DNA of 64,000 bases from Anaerolineae bacterium (GCA_008933735.1 WBUL01000006.1:62001-126000); one strand, 5' to 3'. Counted from the first letter of the stretch, positions 41,980 to 51,722 are shown. Numbers and translations are program-made. Notes: generated by a model not told the origin, from the letters alone.

Positions 41980-42083
41980 GTTTTTATGTCTTTCTAAAGA
42001 TAAAGGCTCTCCATGTAATGGATTACAGAACCAGGCACATTATAACCTCCTGGATGAATTTGGGGGTATCCGTAGGGGAAACG

Positions 42084-42119
42084 AATAGGGAGCTACGACA
42101 GTCCAGCCAGCTCCCTATT
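42084..42119 (-). terminator. Hairpin after the large kinase gene
   Basis: A perfect 11-bp inverted repeat (42084-42094 and 42109-42119) with a 14-nt loop lies 10 bases past the stop of the kinase gene on the minus strand. The T-run after it is short, so termination strength is uncertain. Confidence 0.6.
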
Positions 42120-42129
42120 GCTCATGCGT

Positions 42130-45100
42130 TTACTGGTCTAATTCCAAAATCCGCTGAAGCAGTCGTTCACGTTCAGCGTCATCCTCTGTCAGTTCAACAG
42201 CACGCCGCAGATCCTCCCGTGCAGCGTCCCTGTTACCCAGTAACAGATACACATCTGCGCGTTCTTCATAGATCTGGGGCGCATAGGAAAATTCACTTTC
42301 AATCGCTGCCGTCCAGGCCTCGATAGAGGCCTCGTACATCTCAGCATCTTTATAAATGCGTGCCCGGTCAATCAGGATATGGTGGCCAAAGCGGATGTCA
42401 ATAAAGCCGCCCTGATAGTAGACCCCCTCAAGCGAGTCAAACATCTCCATAGCACCGTTCAGGTCCCTATCTCCATACCATTTGAGAAGGGCCAGGAGGT
42501 AACGAGCTTGATAAAAATCCTCCACAGAAAACGCGCTTGCTACTTGCAGCCACGCTTTGGCCTGTTCATATTGGCCTGCCCGGAAAGCAGCGTAGGCCAG
42601 TCCGGCATAACTGCTTGTTTCGTCGTCTGCGTAAGGTGCCATACTGGTAGCAATCTGATAAGCTGTTTCCGCCTGTCCGGTTTGAATGAGTGCCCCCAAC
42701 AGGAAGCTGCCGTAGTAAAGATTATGCGGTTGTGCGACGTAGAAGGTTTTTAAAGGCTCGATGGCACGATCATATTGCTCAGTTTCATACCAGAAAGTAC
42801 CGGCTTCCAGTGCGTAGCGAAAACCCCTGGCGCCCGTTTCCTGCGCCTGATCAAAGTAAGTGGCTGCGCTGTCCACGTCGCCGTTACGCCAATATGACCA
42901 GGCCAGCCGCCACAGCACTTCCGGGTTCTCCGGTGCGAGTTCAAAGGCTTTCTGTGAATTCTCTAGAACTTCCTCTGGATCATCAACTGACCAGTGCATC
43001 CCGATGTGCACACGCATCAGGTAGCCGAGGGGATCATCTGGCGCAAGTTCGATGATTCGGTCTGCATCCGCACGGGCCGGCTCGATCTGGTCCATTTCAA
43101 TATAGACCATCACCCTTGCTGCCAGCAGCTCCGGATTGTCTGGTTCTGCCTCAAGGCGATTATTGATGATTTCCAGCGTAAGGTCGTTCGCTTCGTGGAG
43201 GAAAAGCGGATCAAATTCATCCATCACCGGGTTCAAACCAGACAGAATCGGGATGGTCAGGTCAGCTTCGGTTAGCCGGATAGAGACAGGCGGGTTAATG
43301 ACGTTGTCGGCTTCCTCGCCCCAGAAGGTTTCAACAACACGCTGCTTCAAGCGGTTCCGTTTGTCCGGGTCAACATTACCATATCCGCTCACGAGAAAGG
43401 CCATTCTTAAATCGACCAGTGCCGCTTCAGCATTATCAAGACTCAGGTAAACGTTGGCGCGTTCCTCAAGGATCACCGGCCATTCACCGTTCTGTTCTAA
43501 CGCCAGGGTGTAGGCATCCAGCGCTGATTCAGCGTCCCCTGCCGCCGCGAAAATTCGTGCCCGATCAAGTTGAGCAGTGTGACCAAATTCGATGCTGAGG
43601 AAGGGCCAGCCATAATACCCAACATCCAGCAGCGGATCTAGATAAGCCAGGGCCTGTTCGAGATTTTCGTCAGCATACCAGCTTACCAGGCCCATCACAT
43701 GCTGCGCTTTGTAGGCATCGCCAGAAAGTGCCATCCCCCGCCGCGCCCATTCGCGGGCCTGTTCATATTCACCCGCATTGAAGGCCACCACAGCCATGTC
43801 ACCATACCAGTTTTCATCCGGGCTGCCCCAGGGATAATCTGTCCCCCAGGGGAAATCTCTCACCACCTGATAAGCTTCCTGGAACTGCCCAAGCTGCATC
43901 AGGGTGCCAGCAAAGTAAAGCATCGTAAATTCGTCGTACCGGACACTATTGTGTACCACACGCAGATAAGGTTCAGCCCGCGCGTATTCCTGTGAATTAT
44001 GCAGATACTCTCCGGCGAAGAAGTAAAAATCTAAACCCTTTGCGCCATGTGCAATCGCCCGTTCAAATTCCTCTCTGGCGAGGCCTTCTGCTCCTCCCAA
44101 CTCGACCCGCACGCGGGATAACCGCCACAAAATATGTGGGTTGTCTGGGGAAAGTGCCAGAGCAGTCTCCAATGATTGGAGCGCCGCTGCATAATCCCAG
44201 ACCGGCCAGTTCGCCAGAATATCCGCACGGGCAATGTAACCGATAGGGTTTTCCGGTGCGAGCTCGATGGCGCGGTCAGCATCTGCAAAGGCCGCTTCTG
44301 TATCCCCATTTCTACGAAACAACATGGAACGCGCAACCAGCGCTTCCACATTGTCCGGATTGGCGTCCAGCATGTCGTTCATGCGCTGCAATGCCACCTC
44401 ATAATTGCCTGCCATAAGCTGCCCTTCCACCTCATCTTGAAGCGGGGAGAGACCAGACAGAGGGTCTAACCCCGTTGAGGTGGCAGCGGATTGGGGCGGG
44501 CCAATAACGAGCGAATGAAAAACCACTGTTTCTGGCGGAAGGTTGTTTGGATTATTGTCAGCAGCCTCACCGGATGCAGACTGCGCGACGAGACCTATCT
44601 GGAGTGTCTGTTCTGGTACCTCAAACTGCGCGAGTCTTTGCCAATCCGTGAGACCACGATACTCCGCCATATAAGTTGTACCAATCCGGGTCAGGCGAAG
44701 ATACACATCATCCGTCTCGATGGGAGCCACTTCGTGCAGGAGGAGTGTGGCAAACCCTTCGCTCCCCAGATAATCCAGATACACACCAGGGCCCACACAA
44801 CCCGCGTCGTTGGGTGTGCAGTAGGCCAGAAGATATTCAATCCGGCTGTTATTCTCTAGTTCCACATAAAAACCAGCGCCCTGAAAATCTCCCCTGGGCG
44901 TAAAAGTCAGGTGGGTTTCCGTGGTGAAATCGCCTTCCGGGGCAGGGAAAAACTCGATCTGGCGGGGAAGCGTTGACAGCTCCACCTGTGAGATTTCCAC
45001 GCTGTTTTGTAAAACAGCCACCTCTGTTGGTGGCTCCAAAATAACTGTGGCGCTCGGTGGTACAGTAGTCGGTTCAAGGGTAGCACTTGGCCGTACAGTT

Positions 45101-46269
45101 GTTGGCTCTGGCGTATCGGTTGCCGTTGGCGGTGAGGGCGTTTCTGAAGGAGGTAACTTTGTCACAGTGCTCGCGGCGATTTCCTGGCTGTCTTTTTCTC
45201 CATCCTCACCACCGAGCAGGAAAACCCCAAGGCCAAGCAGAGCAACTAAAATCACCCCAATTCCAATCAGCATCAGCGGCATCGTGCGCCTTGGCGGTGG
45301 AGGGAGCGTGTCCTGTGAGCCGATTACATCAGTACGCTGGGCGGTTCTTCCCCCGACCGTATCAACCACTGTGTGATCCTCATCGCTAAGAGCGGGAGCC
45401 GTTTTCAGAGCCGCCGTTTTCTCAGGAATCTCCACCCAGTTATTGATCAGATTATCGATGGCGGTTTTCATTTCTGCCGCCGATTGGTATCGGTCGGCGG
45501 GCATTTTAGTCAGCGACTTGACGATGATTTTTTCAACGTCCGGGGGGATCTCTCGTCCGTAATCACGCGGGGTTGGCAAGGGCGCATTGATGTGTTTCAT
45601 AATCACCGCTAATGGTGTATCGGCATCATACGGCACTTTGCCAGTGATCATTTCGTACAGAATAATACCCAGACCGTATAAATCAGCCCGTTCGTCAATG
45701 TCTTCGCCGCGTGCTGCTTCCGGGCTGATATAAGCAGGTGTTCCGACCATCGCACCGCTGGCGGTTAATCCGCTTTGCCCCAGCAGTCGGGCGATCCCGA
45801 AATCCGTCAGCACGGCATGGCGGTGCTCTTTGTCCATGAACATGATGTTCGCTGGTTTAAGGTCACGATGAATCATGTTCCGGTTATGGGCGTAATCCAG
45901 CGCATCGGCAATTTGCGAAGCGATTTTCAGGGAGTCTAACAGAGGCAGTGCGTGGTGCTGCTGAATGTGGTGTTTGAGATTGGCTCCCTCGATATATTCC
46001 ATTACCATGTAGTAAATATCACGCTCAACCCCGAAATCAAACACATTGACAATGTGAGGGTGGCGGAGTTTGCCAACGCTCTGTGCCTCACGCTTAAAGC
46101 GTGCGACAAAACCCTCGTCATCGGCCAGATGTCCCAGCATCACTTTGACCGCGACAAACCGATCCATCCCGGGCTGGTAGGCTTTGTAAACTTCCGCCAT
46201 TCCTCCGCGCCCTAATCGTTCGCGCAGTTCGTATTGCCCTAATTTTTGACCACTTAAATCTTGCATCAT
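42130..46269 (-). CDS. Giant transmembrane Ser/Thr kinase with duplicated TPR ectodomain
   Basis: The 1379-residue protein starts with a PknB-type kinase (about residues 10-270) with LGRGGMAEVYKAYQ, VAVKVM, HRDLKPANIMF and DFGIARL. One transmembrane helix (about 330-353), a Thr/Pro linker, and a beta-sandwich domain (about 430-590) follow. Two long TPR blocks, about 600-1000 and 1006-1370, are similar to each other: both start with a (D/I)LSGL.P motif and share DAD.(A/I)IELAP.(D/N)P and QA..TGARGF-like segments. The TPRs are extracytoplasmic by topology, which is unusual. M1 and M2 are adjacent ATG codons, so the start is 46269 or 46266. Confidence 0.92.
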   Translation of the reverse strand: MMQDLSGQKLGQYELRERLGRGGMAEVYKAYQPGMDRFVAVKVMLGHLADDEGFVARFKREAQSVGKLRHPHIVNVFDFGVERDIYYMVMEYIEGANLKHHIQQHHALPLLDSLKIASQIADALDYAHNRNMIHRDLKPANIMFMDKEHRHAVLTDFGIARLLGQSGLTASGAMVGTPAYISPEAARGEDIDERADLYGLGIILYEMITGKVPYDADTPLAVIMKHINAPLPTPRDYGREIPPDVEKIIVKSLTKMPADRYQSAAEMKTAIDNLINNWVEIPEKTAALKTAPALSDEDHTVVDTVGGRTAQRTDVIGSQDTLPPPPRRTMPLMLIGIGVILVALLGLGVFLLGGEDGEKDSQEIAASTVTKLPPSETPSPPTATDTPEPTTVRPSATLEPTTVPPSATVILEPPTEVAVLQNSVEISQVELSTLPRQIEFFPAPEGDFTTETHLTFTPRGDFQGAGFYVELENNSRIEYLLAYCTPNDAGCVGPGVYLDYLGSEGFATLLLHEVAPIETDDVYLRLTRIGTTYMAEYRGLTDWQRLAQFEVPEQTLQIGLVAQSASGEAADNNPNNLPPETVVFHSLVIGPPQSAATSTGLDPLSGLSPLQDEVEGQLMAGNYEVALQRMNDMLDANPDNVEALVARSMLFRRNGDTEAAFADADRAIELAPENPIGYIARADILANWPVWDYAAALQSLETALALSPDNPHILWRLSRVRVELGGAEGLAREEFERAIAHGAKGLDFYFFAGEYLHNSQEYARAEPYLRVVHNSVRYDEFTMLYFAGTLMQLGQFQEAYQVVRDFPWGTDYPWGSPDENWYGDMAVVAFNAGEYEQAREWARRGMALSGDAYKAQHVMGLVSWYADENLEQALAYLDPLLDVGYYGWPFLSIEFGHTAQLDRARIFAAAGDAESALDAYTLALEQNGEWPVILEERANVYLSLDNAEAALVDLRMAFLVSGYGNVDPDKRNRLKQRVVETFWGEEADNVINPPVSIRLTEADLTIPILSGLNPVMDEFDPLFLHEANDLTLEIINNRLEAEPDNPELLAARVMVYIEMDQIEPARADADRIIELAPDDPLGYLMRVHIGMHWSVDDPEEVLENSQKAFELAPENPEVLWRLAWSYWRNGDVDSAATYFDQAQETGARGFRYALEAGTFWYETEQYDRAIEPLKTFYVAQPHNLYYGSFLLGALIQTGQAETAYQIATSMAPYADDETSSYAGLAYAAFRAGQYEQAKAWLQVASAFSVEDFYQARYLLALLKWYGDRDLNGAMEMFDSLEGVYYQGGFIDIRFGHHILIDRARIYKDAEMYEASIEAWTAAIESEFSYAPQIYEERADVYLLLGNRDAAREDLRRAVELTEDDAERERLLQRILELDQ

Positions 46270-46310
46270 CGTTTTCGCAGACTTGTTGTGTGCTGATTTA
46301 ATTATAGGCC

Positions 46311-46363
46311 AAACCCGGTTCCGCGCCTCGAAATTTAACAGGTTTATACTTTTGTGTTATGCT
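46311..46363. promoter_or_regulatory. Divergent promoters of the giant kinase and CBS genes
   Basis: Plus strand: TTAACA (46335-46340), 17-nt spacer, TATGCT (46358-46363) preceded by TGT, for the CBS gene. Minus strand: TATAAT at 46316-46311 for the kinase, with its -35 region falling on the same bases as the plus-strand -35. The two polymerase sites therefore overlap and may exclude one another. Confidence 0.6.
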
Positions 46364-46410
46364 GGTCTAAGAGAAATTTTTGTCCGACAATTTAGATTAA
46401 GGTGTTGGGT

Positions 46411-46848
46411 ATGCAAGTCCGTGACATTTTAACGAAGAAGAGTTCGGACGTAATCACCGTCAAGCCAGGCCACACCCTTGAGGCGGCCAGCAAACTGCTG
46501 GCTGAATACAACATCGGGGCGCTGGTGGTCGTTGATGATGTCGAACACCCTGTTGGCATCATTTCGGAACGTGATGTGGTGCGTGCCGTTGCCCGACACG
46601 GCGAGAAAGTCTTTTCCTTTAAGGTCAGCGATGTTATGACCAAAGACCTGATCATTGCGCTCATGACCGATGACCTGTCCTACGTCACCAATACAATGAC
46701 CAACAAACGGATTCGCCACCTCCCTGTGATGGACGGTGACAAACTTGTCGGCATCGTTTCCATTGGCGATGCCGTCAAAGCGCAGCTCGAATATTTCGAG
46801 GGCGAAGCCCACACCCTGCGCCAGTATATTTCCGGCGGGTATCAGTAA
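46411..46848 (+). CDS. CBS-domain pair protein
   Basis: The 145-residue protein is a single Bateman module: CBS1 MQVRDILTKKSSDVITVKPG to ISERDVVRAV, and CBS2 KVSDVMTKDLIIA to VSIGDAVKAQL. Such stand-alone pairs bind adenosine nucleotides and act as energy sensors. I chose ATG 46411 over a GTG at 46402. A hairpin follows the stop. Confidence 0.92.
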   Translation: MQVRDILTKKSSDVITVKPGHTLEAASKLLAEYNIGALVVVDDVEHPVGIISERDVVRAVARHGEKVFSFKVSDVMTKDLIIALMTDDLSYVTNTMTNKRIRHLPVMDGDKLVGIVSIGDAVKAQLEYFEGEAHTLRQYISGGYQ

Positions 46849-46858
46849 TCCACACCAG

Positions 46859-46887
46859 AAGGGGCATATCAATGGTTTGCCCCTTTC
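46859..46887 (+). terminator. Hairpin terminator after the CBS gene
   Basis: An 8-bp perfect stem AAGGGGCA/TGCCCCTT (46859-46866 and 46878-46885) is followed by only a few T, so it is a weak or partial intrinsic terminator. Confidence 0.6.
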
Positions 46888-46933
46888 CCGATTCCTTTCG
46901 TTATACTCAGGTGAGCGTGACAGGAATGCGACC

Positions 46934-47896
46934 GTGAATAACACCCTGACGGATGTGCCATTAATCCAGGTAGGACATGCCCATGACCTTGACAACGGCC
47001 CGACCGGATGCACCGTGATCCTCTGTCCGCCGAACACGATTGGCGGTATTGACCAGCGCGGTGGTGCGCCGGGGACGCGCGAAACGGATTTGCTGCGCCC
47101 GCTGCATCTGGTGCAACATGTCAACGCGATTTTTCTGGCTGGGGGAAGTGCTTATGGCCTGGCCGCAGGTGACGGTATTATGCGTCACCTCGAAGAACGG
47201 GGAATCGGATACGTAACCCGCGCCGGGGTTGTGCCCATTGTTTCCGGTGCAATCCTTTACGATTTAGATGTGGGCAACGCCCAACGCCGCCCGGACGCCG
47301 ATATGGGTTATGCAGCCTGTCAGAACGCCTCTGAAAATCCGGTCGAGCAGGGATCAGTTGGCGCAGGAGCAGGCGCGAAAATTGGTGGGGCGCTGGGCGC
47401 GGATTTTGCGACCAAAGGCGGAATCGGGTCTGCCAGCGTGGATTTAGGTAATGGTCTGGTTGTGGCGGCCCTGGTAGCGGTTAATTCGGCGGGTGATGTG
47501 ATCGACACACAGGGACAGATCATCGCCGGGTTACGCCTTCCGCCGGACGGCAAAGCGTTCGCCAATTCGCTGGAAATGATGAAAAATTTACCGCCCGCCA
47601 ATGTAACGAACACCAATACCGTTATTGGCGTGGTCGCCACGAACGCAATCTTGACCAAAGAAGAAGTCTGTAAGGTCGCGCAGATGGCCCAGGATGGCAT
47701 CGCCAGAGCCATTCGCCCCGCGCACACTCCATTTGATGGTGATACCATTTTCGGGCTGGCTACCGGTACCCATCCGGCGCATCCTGCGGTGATTGGCGCA
47801 TTTGCGGCGGAGATGGTAGAAAAAGCCATCCGCAGCGCGGTCTGGCAGGCCACCTCCCTGGCAGGAATTCCTGCCGCAAAGGATTTACAGCTTTAG
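46934..47896 (+). CDS. P1-family aminopeptidase (DmpA/L-aminopeptidase type)
   Basis: These enzymes are autoprocessed N-terminal nucleophile hydrolases. I chose GTG 46934 (MNNTLTDVPLIQVGHAHD), with AGGA upstream and a TATACT box at 46902-46907. The 320-residue protein has GPTGCTVILCP, IFLAGGSAYGLAAGDGIMR, GSVGAGAGAKIGG, KGGIGSASVDLGNG, ALVAVNSAGDV, and DGIARAIRPAHTPFDGDTIFGLATG. The likely cleavage site is Asn228-Thr229 in NTNTVIGVVATN, by family analogy, which would make Thr229 the nucleophile. It is convergent with the ABC exporter operon. Confidence 0.88.
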   Translation: MNNTLTDVPLIQVGHAHDLDNGPTGCTVILCPPNTIGGIDQRGGAPGTRETDLLRPLHLVQHVNAIFLAGGSAYGLAAGDGIMRHLEERGIGYVTRAGVVPIVSGAILYDLDVGNAQRRPDADMGYAACQNASENPVEQGSVGAGAGAKIGGALGADFATKGGIGSASVDLGNGLVVAALVAVNSAGDVIDTQGQIIAGLRLPPDGKAFANSLEMMKNLPPANVTNTNTVIGVVATNAILTKEEVCKVAQMAQDGIARAIRPAHTPFDGDTIFGLATGTHPAHPAVIGAFAAEMVEKAIRSAVWQATSLAGIPAAKDLQL

Positions 47897-47937
47897 ATTC
47901 CTTCAAAACTTGCACGGATTTCGGTGTGGGGAAAATG

Positions 47938-47961
47938 AGGGTGCGACAAGTGCCACACCCT
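47938..47961. terminator. Possible bidirectional hairpin between convergent genes
   Basis: AGGGTG (47938-47943) pairs with CACCCT (47956-47961). It lies between the P1 peptidase and the ABC exporter stop codons. The stem is short, and an alternative GGTGTGG/CCACACC pairing overlaps it. Confidence 0.4.
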
Positions 47962-47971
47962 ATTCAATTAG

Positions 47972-49786
47972 TTATGCGATCAGCTCACCGGAAGCCTCAA
48001 TGTATTCAAGGCTCTGGTGGCGAAAGTAGGTGTTATACAGTTCGGCGTAGTGTCCTCCCTGTGCCAGTAAATCCTCGTGACTGCCTTCTTCGATGATTTC
48101 CCCTTCGCGCAGGACGATGATCCGGTCTGCATTTTTGATGGTCGAAAGGCGATGAGCGACCACGATAGAAGTCCGGTTATCCATGACGGTATCCAACCCC
48201 TCCTGAATCAGGGTTTCGGTCAGGGGGTCGATGCTGGCGGTAGCCTCATCGAGAATGAAAATGGAGGGATTTTGCAGCAGCACCCGTGCCAGGGCAACTA
48301 ACTGCCGCTGTCCCATTGACAGACTGCTGCCGCGCTCACCCACCGCCGTATGCAGTCCCTGCGGCAGACTCTTAATCCAATCCCCGCCGCCGACCGCCTG
48401 CGCCGCACGTTCCGCTTCTTGCTCGGTGGCCTCCGGGCTGCCGTAGCGAATGTTGTCCATGACTGTGCCATCGAAAAGAAACGGGGTCTGGGACACAATT
48501 CCCAGAAAGCGACGGTAATCTGTCAATGACAGGGTGCGAATGTCATGCCCATCCACCAGGATTTTGCCGCCCTGGAATTCGTAAAAGCGAGCAATCAACT
48601 TGGTGATGCTCGACTTGCCCGACCCTGTGTGCCCAACCAGCGCTAACGTTTCCCCTGTCTGGATATGCAGGGAGAAATTCTTCAGCACGGTTTCATTTTC
48701 GTTGTACCAGAAATCCACATGCTCAAAGCGAATGTCACCGCGCACCTGGTCAAGTACATGATTAGCAGTCTGAACTACTTTGTTTTCAGCATCCATGATC
48801 GCAAAAACACGCTCCCCGGCGGCCAGCCCTAACTGGAACTGGCTCCAGAAGGAGGCGATGCTGGTCAAGGGAAACCAGAACAGAGCCATGCCCTGGATAA
48901 ACAAATACCAGTCACCGGCGCTGAGCGAGCCAGAAAGCACGGTTTTCCCACCGACATAAAGCAACCCTGCCGTCCCAAACCCGATAATCACGTTCAGGAT
49001 AGGAAAAATGCTGGAAAAGGTGAACCCTGTCCGCAAATTGATCTTATAGGAGCGGTTGTTGACATCCAGAAACTCATCGTAAATCGTGGATTCCTGGCGG
49101 AAGGTCTTGGCAACTCCGATTCCGCTGACTGTTTCCTGAATGTGGTTGCTCACTTCTGCCAGCACGCGCCGCGATTGGGTCACCCAGTCACGCGCGATTT
49201 TACGGAATCCTAACGCTGCGCCCATTACGAAGGGCGAAATGGTAACCAAAACCAGAGTCAATTTTGTGCTGACCGTAGCCAGGTAAATAAGCAAGAAACC
49301 CACCAGCAAAATACGACTCATCAGATCAATGGTCAGAACGACCACCTGTGCGAATGCGGCAGTATCCGAAGTGACGCGGCTGACAATTTTGCCGGATGGG
49401 AAGGTATCATAAAACGAGAGATCGCGTTCTGTTATCGCATCAACCGCATCTTCACGCAGGTTCAGTACCACATTCCCAACAGCTTCCGCCGACAGCCATT
49501 GGCGGAGCATGTTAAACACCCATGACAGCGACGCGACGACCGTAATCAGGCTGGTAATCAGCAGCAGATTGGCGCTGGCTGGGTCATTCTGCAAAGTGTC
49601 CAGACTGCGCGAAATAATGATCGGCAGCAGCACGTCCACTCCGGCAGTCAGCACAACCGCGGTGGCAACGATGACCATACGGGGAAGCTGGGGGCGGAAA
49701 TAACTGACGATGCGTTTGACCAGTTCACGGTCACTGTATTGACGGTCATAGGCCTCGGCGTCGAGACCATCCATAAAGAATCCCAT
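47972..49786 (-). CDS. ABC exporter half-transporter with the catalytic Walker B
   Basis: The 604-residue protein is a fused six-helix membrane domain (about residues 35-320) and ATPase. The ATPase shows Walker A GHTGSGKSS (385-393), Q-loop VSQTPF, a degenerate signature LSMGQ (489-493), and Walker B FILDE with catalytic Glu514. The pattern is complementary to its operon partner: this subunit has the good Glu but a poor signature. This fits a heterodimeric exporter of the BmrCD or TM287/288 type, moving drugs or lipids out. Its ATG overlaps the partner's stop by one base. Confidence 0.93.
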   Translation of the reverse strand: MGFFMDGLDAEAYDRQYSDRELVKRIVSYFRPQLPRMVIVATAVVLTAGVDVLLPIIISRSLDTLQNDPASANLLLITSLITVVASLSWVFNMLRQWLSAEAVGNVVLNLREDAVDAITERDLSFYDTFPSGKIVSRVTSDTAAFAQVVVLTIDLMSRILLVGFLLIYLATVSTKLTLVLVTISPFVMGAALGFRKIARDWVTQSRRVLAEVSNHIQETVSGIGVAKTFRQESTIYDEFLDVNNRSYKINLRTGFTFSSIFPILNVIIGFGTAGLLYVGGKTVLSGSLSAGDWYLFIQGMALFWFPLTSIASFWSQFQLGLAAGERVFAIMDAENKVVQTANHVLDQVRGDIRFEHVDFWYNENETVLKNFSLHIQTGETLALVGHTGSGKSSITKLIARFYEFQGGKILVDGHDIRTLSLTDYRRFLGIVSQTPFLFDGTVMDNIRYGSPEATEQEAERAAQAVGGGDWIKSLPQGLHTAVGERGSSLSMGQRQLVALARVLLQNPSIFILDEATASIDPLTETLIQEGLDTVMDNRTSIVVAHRLSTIKNADRIIVLREGEIIEEGSHEDLLAQGGHYAELYNTYFRHQSLEYIEASGELIA

Positions 49787-51597
49787 CAGATGACTTCCTC
49801 GCTAGGCATGTATACCTCTAACGCTTCACTCTCAATATCTGGCAGAGCCGCGTCATAACGGGCAAAAATACGGCGGTAATGCGGCGAACTGTGCAGCAGT
49901 TCTTCGTGGGAACCGCTGGCAACCAGCTTACCCTGGTCAACCACCAGAATCCGGTCTGCCCAGCGAATCTGTGACAGCCGGTGGGTAATCAGCAGGACGG
50001 TACGTCCCTGCTGTGCCCGTTTGATGGCTTTCTGAATCTCATCCTCGGTGGCGCTGTCAATCGCGCTGGTCGAGTCATCCAGTATCAGAATACGTGGGTT
50101 GCTCAGGAAGGCACGGGCCAGGGCAATACGCTGGCGCTGCCCCCCTGAAAGTGTCACGCCGCGCTCCCCGATCTTGGTCTGATAACCGTCCTTAAAGGAC
50201 AGAATGAATTGATGTGCCTGGGCTTCTTTGGCAGCCTGTTCGATCAATTCCTGCGAAGCGTCCGGTGCACCAAAGGCAATGTTTTCTGCGATGGTGCGCG
50301 AGAACAGGAAAATATCCTGCTCAATTTTAGAAATATGCGAACGCAGCGCATCCAGATTCCAATCACGCACGTCCACTCCGTCTATCAGGATTCGACCGGC
50401 GGTGGCATCATAGGTGCGGTTGACCAGTTCGGTGAGCGTGCTTTTTCCAGAACCGGTCTGTCCCACAATCGCAACCGTCTGACCTGGTTTGATATGGAAC
50501 GAAATATCTTCCAGAACCATACCATCCTCATAACCGAAAGAAACTGCTTCGAAAGTGATCTCGCCGCGCAGTTCCCCCGCATATCCGGTGGCATTCTCAT
50601 CCAGGTCGGTTTCCGCGTTGATAATGGTCAGGATGCGTCTGGCACTGTTCAGCCCATTTTCCATGAGGGACCACGAAAAGATGGAAATGAATACCGGAAA
50701 GCGCCATACGCCAAACAACCCCATCACGGCAATGATGTTGGCAATCGACAGCTCATCCTGTCGATACAGGGACATACAATGCAAAAACATCAGCCCGAAA
50801 GCAATACCATACATGAGCAGCGGCAGATAACGCGACTCGATCCGTCCCTGCTGCACGAAGTAATCCTTGAACTGGCGGGCATTCTGGCGAAATTTGAGCC
50901 GTTCAAAGGCTTCCTGTGCACTGGCTTTGACAATTTCAATGCCGGAAATACTTTCTTCTAGCCCCGCATTCATGACGCCAAACTGATCGCGCTGCCTGGC
51001 AATGACCGGATTCAGGCGGCGGACATAGTTCCGCACAACGAACACATAAATGACCAGAAACACCAGCGGCACGAGCAGCAAGTCCACCTTGATGCTGGCA
51101 ATGAACAGCAGCGGCATCACAATACCGATGCAGCTATCAAAAATGAAGATAAAGCCGGGAATGACCATATCGCTTAACCCGGTCATATCTTCGGTTGCCC
51201 GCGCCATAATATCTCCTGTGCGCTGGCGGTCATGGAAAACCTGGCTTTTTGAAAGCAGGCTGATGTAAAGCTCCTCGCGTGCGTCCCGTTGGAAGCGTTT
51301 GCCGAGTGTTTCCAGCAAAAAAGCGCCCGTGAGTGATGACATGCTGTCCATCAATGACACCCCAATGGCTGTCAGCGCGATGAACAACAGCGCATTGTCG
51401 GACGACGGGTTCAAAACCTCGTCAGCAGCCCTCCCGATAATCACCTGCAAGGTTGAGAACGACGCATAGGCACTCAACCAGCATACAACGGAGAACATCA
51501 GGAAGAATTTGTGTCGCCAGAGATGTGAAGCAATCCAGCGAACCGGCGAACTACGATTGTAGCGATAAGCGTTGGCTACAGTAAATTCACTTTTCAA
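49786..51597 (-). CDS. ABC exporter half-transporter with the degenerate Walker B
   Basis: The 603-residue protein has a six-helix membrane domain (about residues 25-310) and an ATPase with Walker A GQTGSGKST (379-387), a canonical signature LSGGQ (483-487), and Walker B ILILDD where Asp508 replaces the catalytic Glu. That is the hallmark of the inactive-site subunit in heterodimeric exporters. The start is TTG 51597 behind GAGGAA. The gene follows a leader that contains a short ORF and a terminator-like hairpin, suggesting induction by attenuation. Confidence 0.92.
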   Translation of the reverse strand: MKSEFTVANAYRYNRSSPVRWIASHLWRHKFFLMFSVVCWLSAYASFSTLQVIIGRAADEVLNPSSDNALLFIALTAIGVSLMDSMSSLTGAFLLETLGKRFQRDAREELYISLLSKSQVFHDRQRTGDIMARATEDMTGLSDMVIPGFIFIFDSCIGIVMPLLFIASIKVDLLLVPLVFLVIYVFVVRNYVRRLNPVIARQRDQFGVMNAGLEESISGIEIVKASAQEAFERLKFRQNARQFKDYFVQQGRIESRYLPLLMYGIAFGLMFLHCMSLYRQDELSIANIIAVMGLFGVWRFPVFISIFSWSLMENGLNSARRILTIINAETDLDENATGYAGELRGEITFEAVSFGYEDGMVLEDISFHIKPGQTVAIVGQTGSGKSTLTELVNRTYDATAGRILIDGVDVRDWNLDALRSHISKIEQDIFLFSRTIAENIAFGAPDASQELIEQAAKEAQAHQFILSFKDGYQTKIGERGVTLSGGQRQRIALARAFLSNPRILILDDSTSAIDSATEDEIQKAIKRAQQGRTVLLITHRLSQIRWADRILVVDQGKLVASGSHEELLHSSPHYRRIFARYDAALPDIESEALEVYMPSEEVI

Positions 51598-51633
51598 GGT
51601 GTATGTTCCTCAAATTGCTTGATGCGCGAAAAT

Positions 51634-51672
51634 AAAATGGCCTGGGGATTTGGGGCGTCCTCAGGCCATTTT
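51634..51672 (-). terminator. Leader hairpin before the ABC exporter, attenuator-like
   Basis: On the minus strand an 11-bp perfect stem (51672-51662 with 51644-51634) and a 17-nt loop are followed by TTTTATTTT-like sequence, 37 bases before the exporter start codon. An intrinsic terminator here, inside the 5' leader, would shut off the operon unless it is prevented from forming. The stop codon of the leader ORF overlaps its first base. Confidence 0.75.
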
Positions 51673-51722
51673 CACGGAACGACTTCTAGATAACTAGAAA
51701 AGGTCAATAGACGCACTTCCAT
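51672..51722 (-). CDS. Putative 16-residue leader peptide of the ABC exporter operon
   Basis: An ATG at 51722-51720 follows a strong GGGAGGAG ribosome site. The ORF encodes MEVRLLTFSSYLEVVP and stops with TGA at 51674-51672, touching the terminator stem. A second inverted repeat, TTCTAG-ATAA-CTAGAA (51684-51699), lies inside it. In Bacillus subtilis, bmrB has this role before bmrCD: ribosomes stalled by antibiotics on the leader prevent terminator formation. The match here is in layout, not sequence. There is no independent evidence of translation. Confidence 0.6.
   Translation of the reverse strand: MEVRLLTFSSYLEVVP

Noticed and set aside
50209-50961. Plus-strand open frame of 250 residues
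   Set aside because: It is antisense to an ABC exporter subunit with complete motifs.
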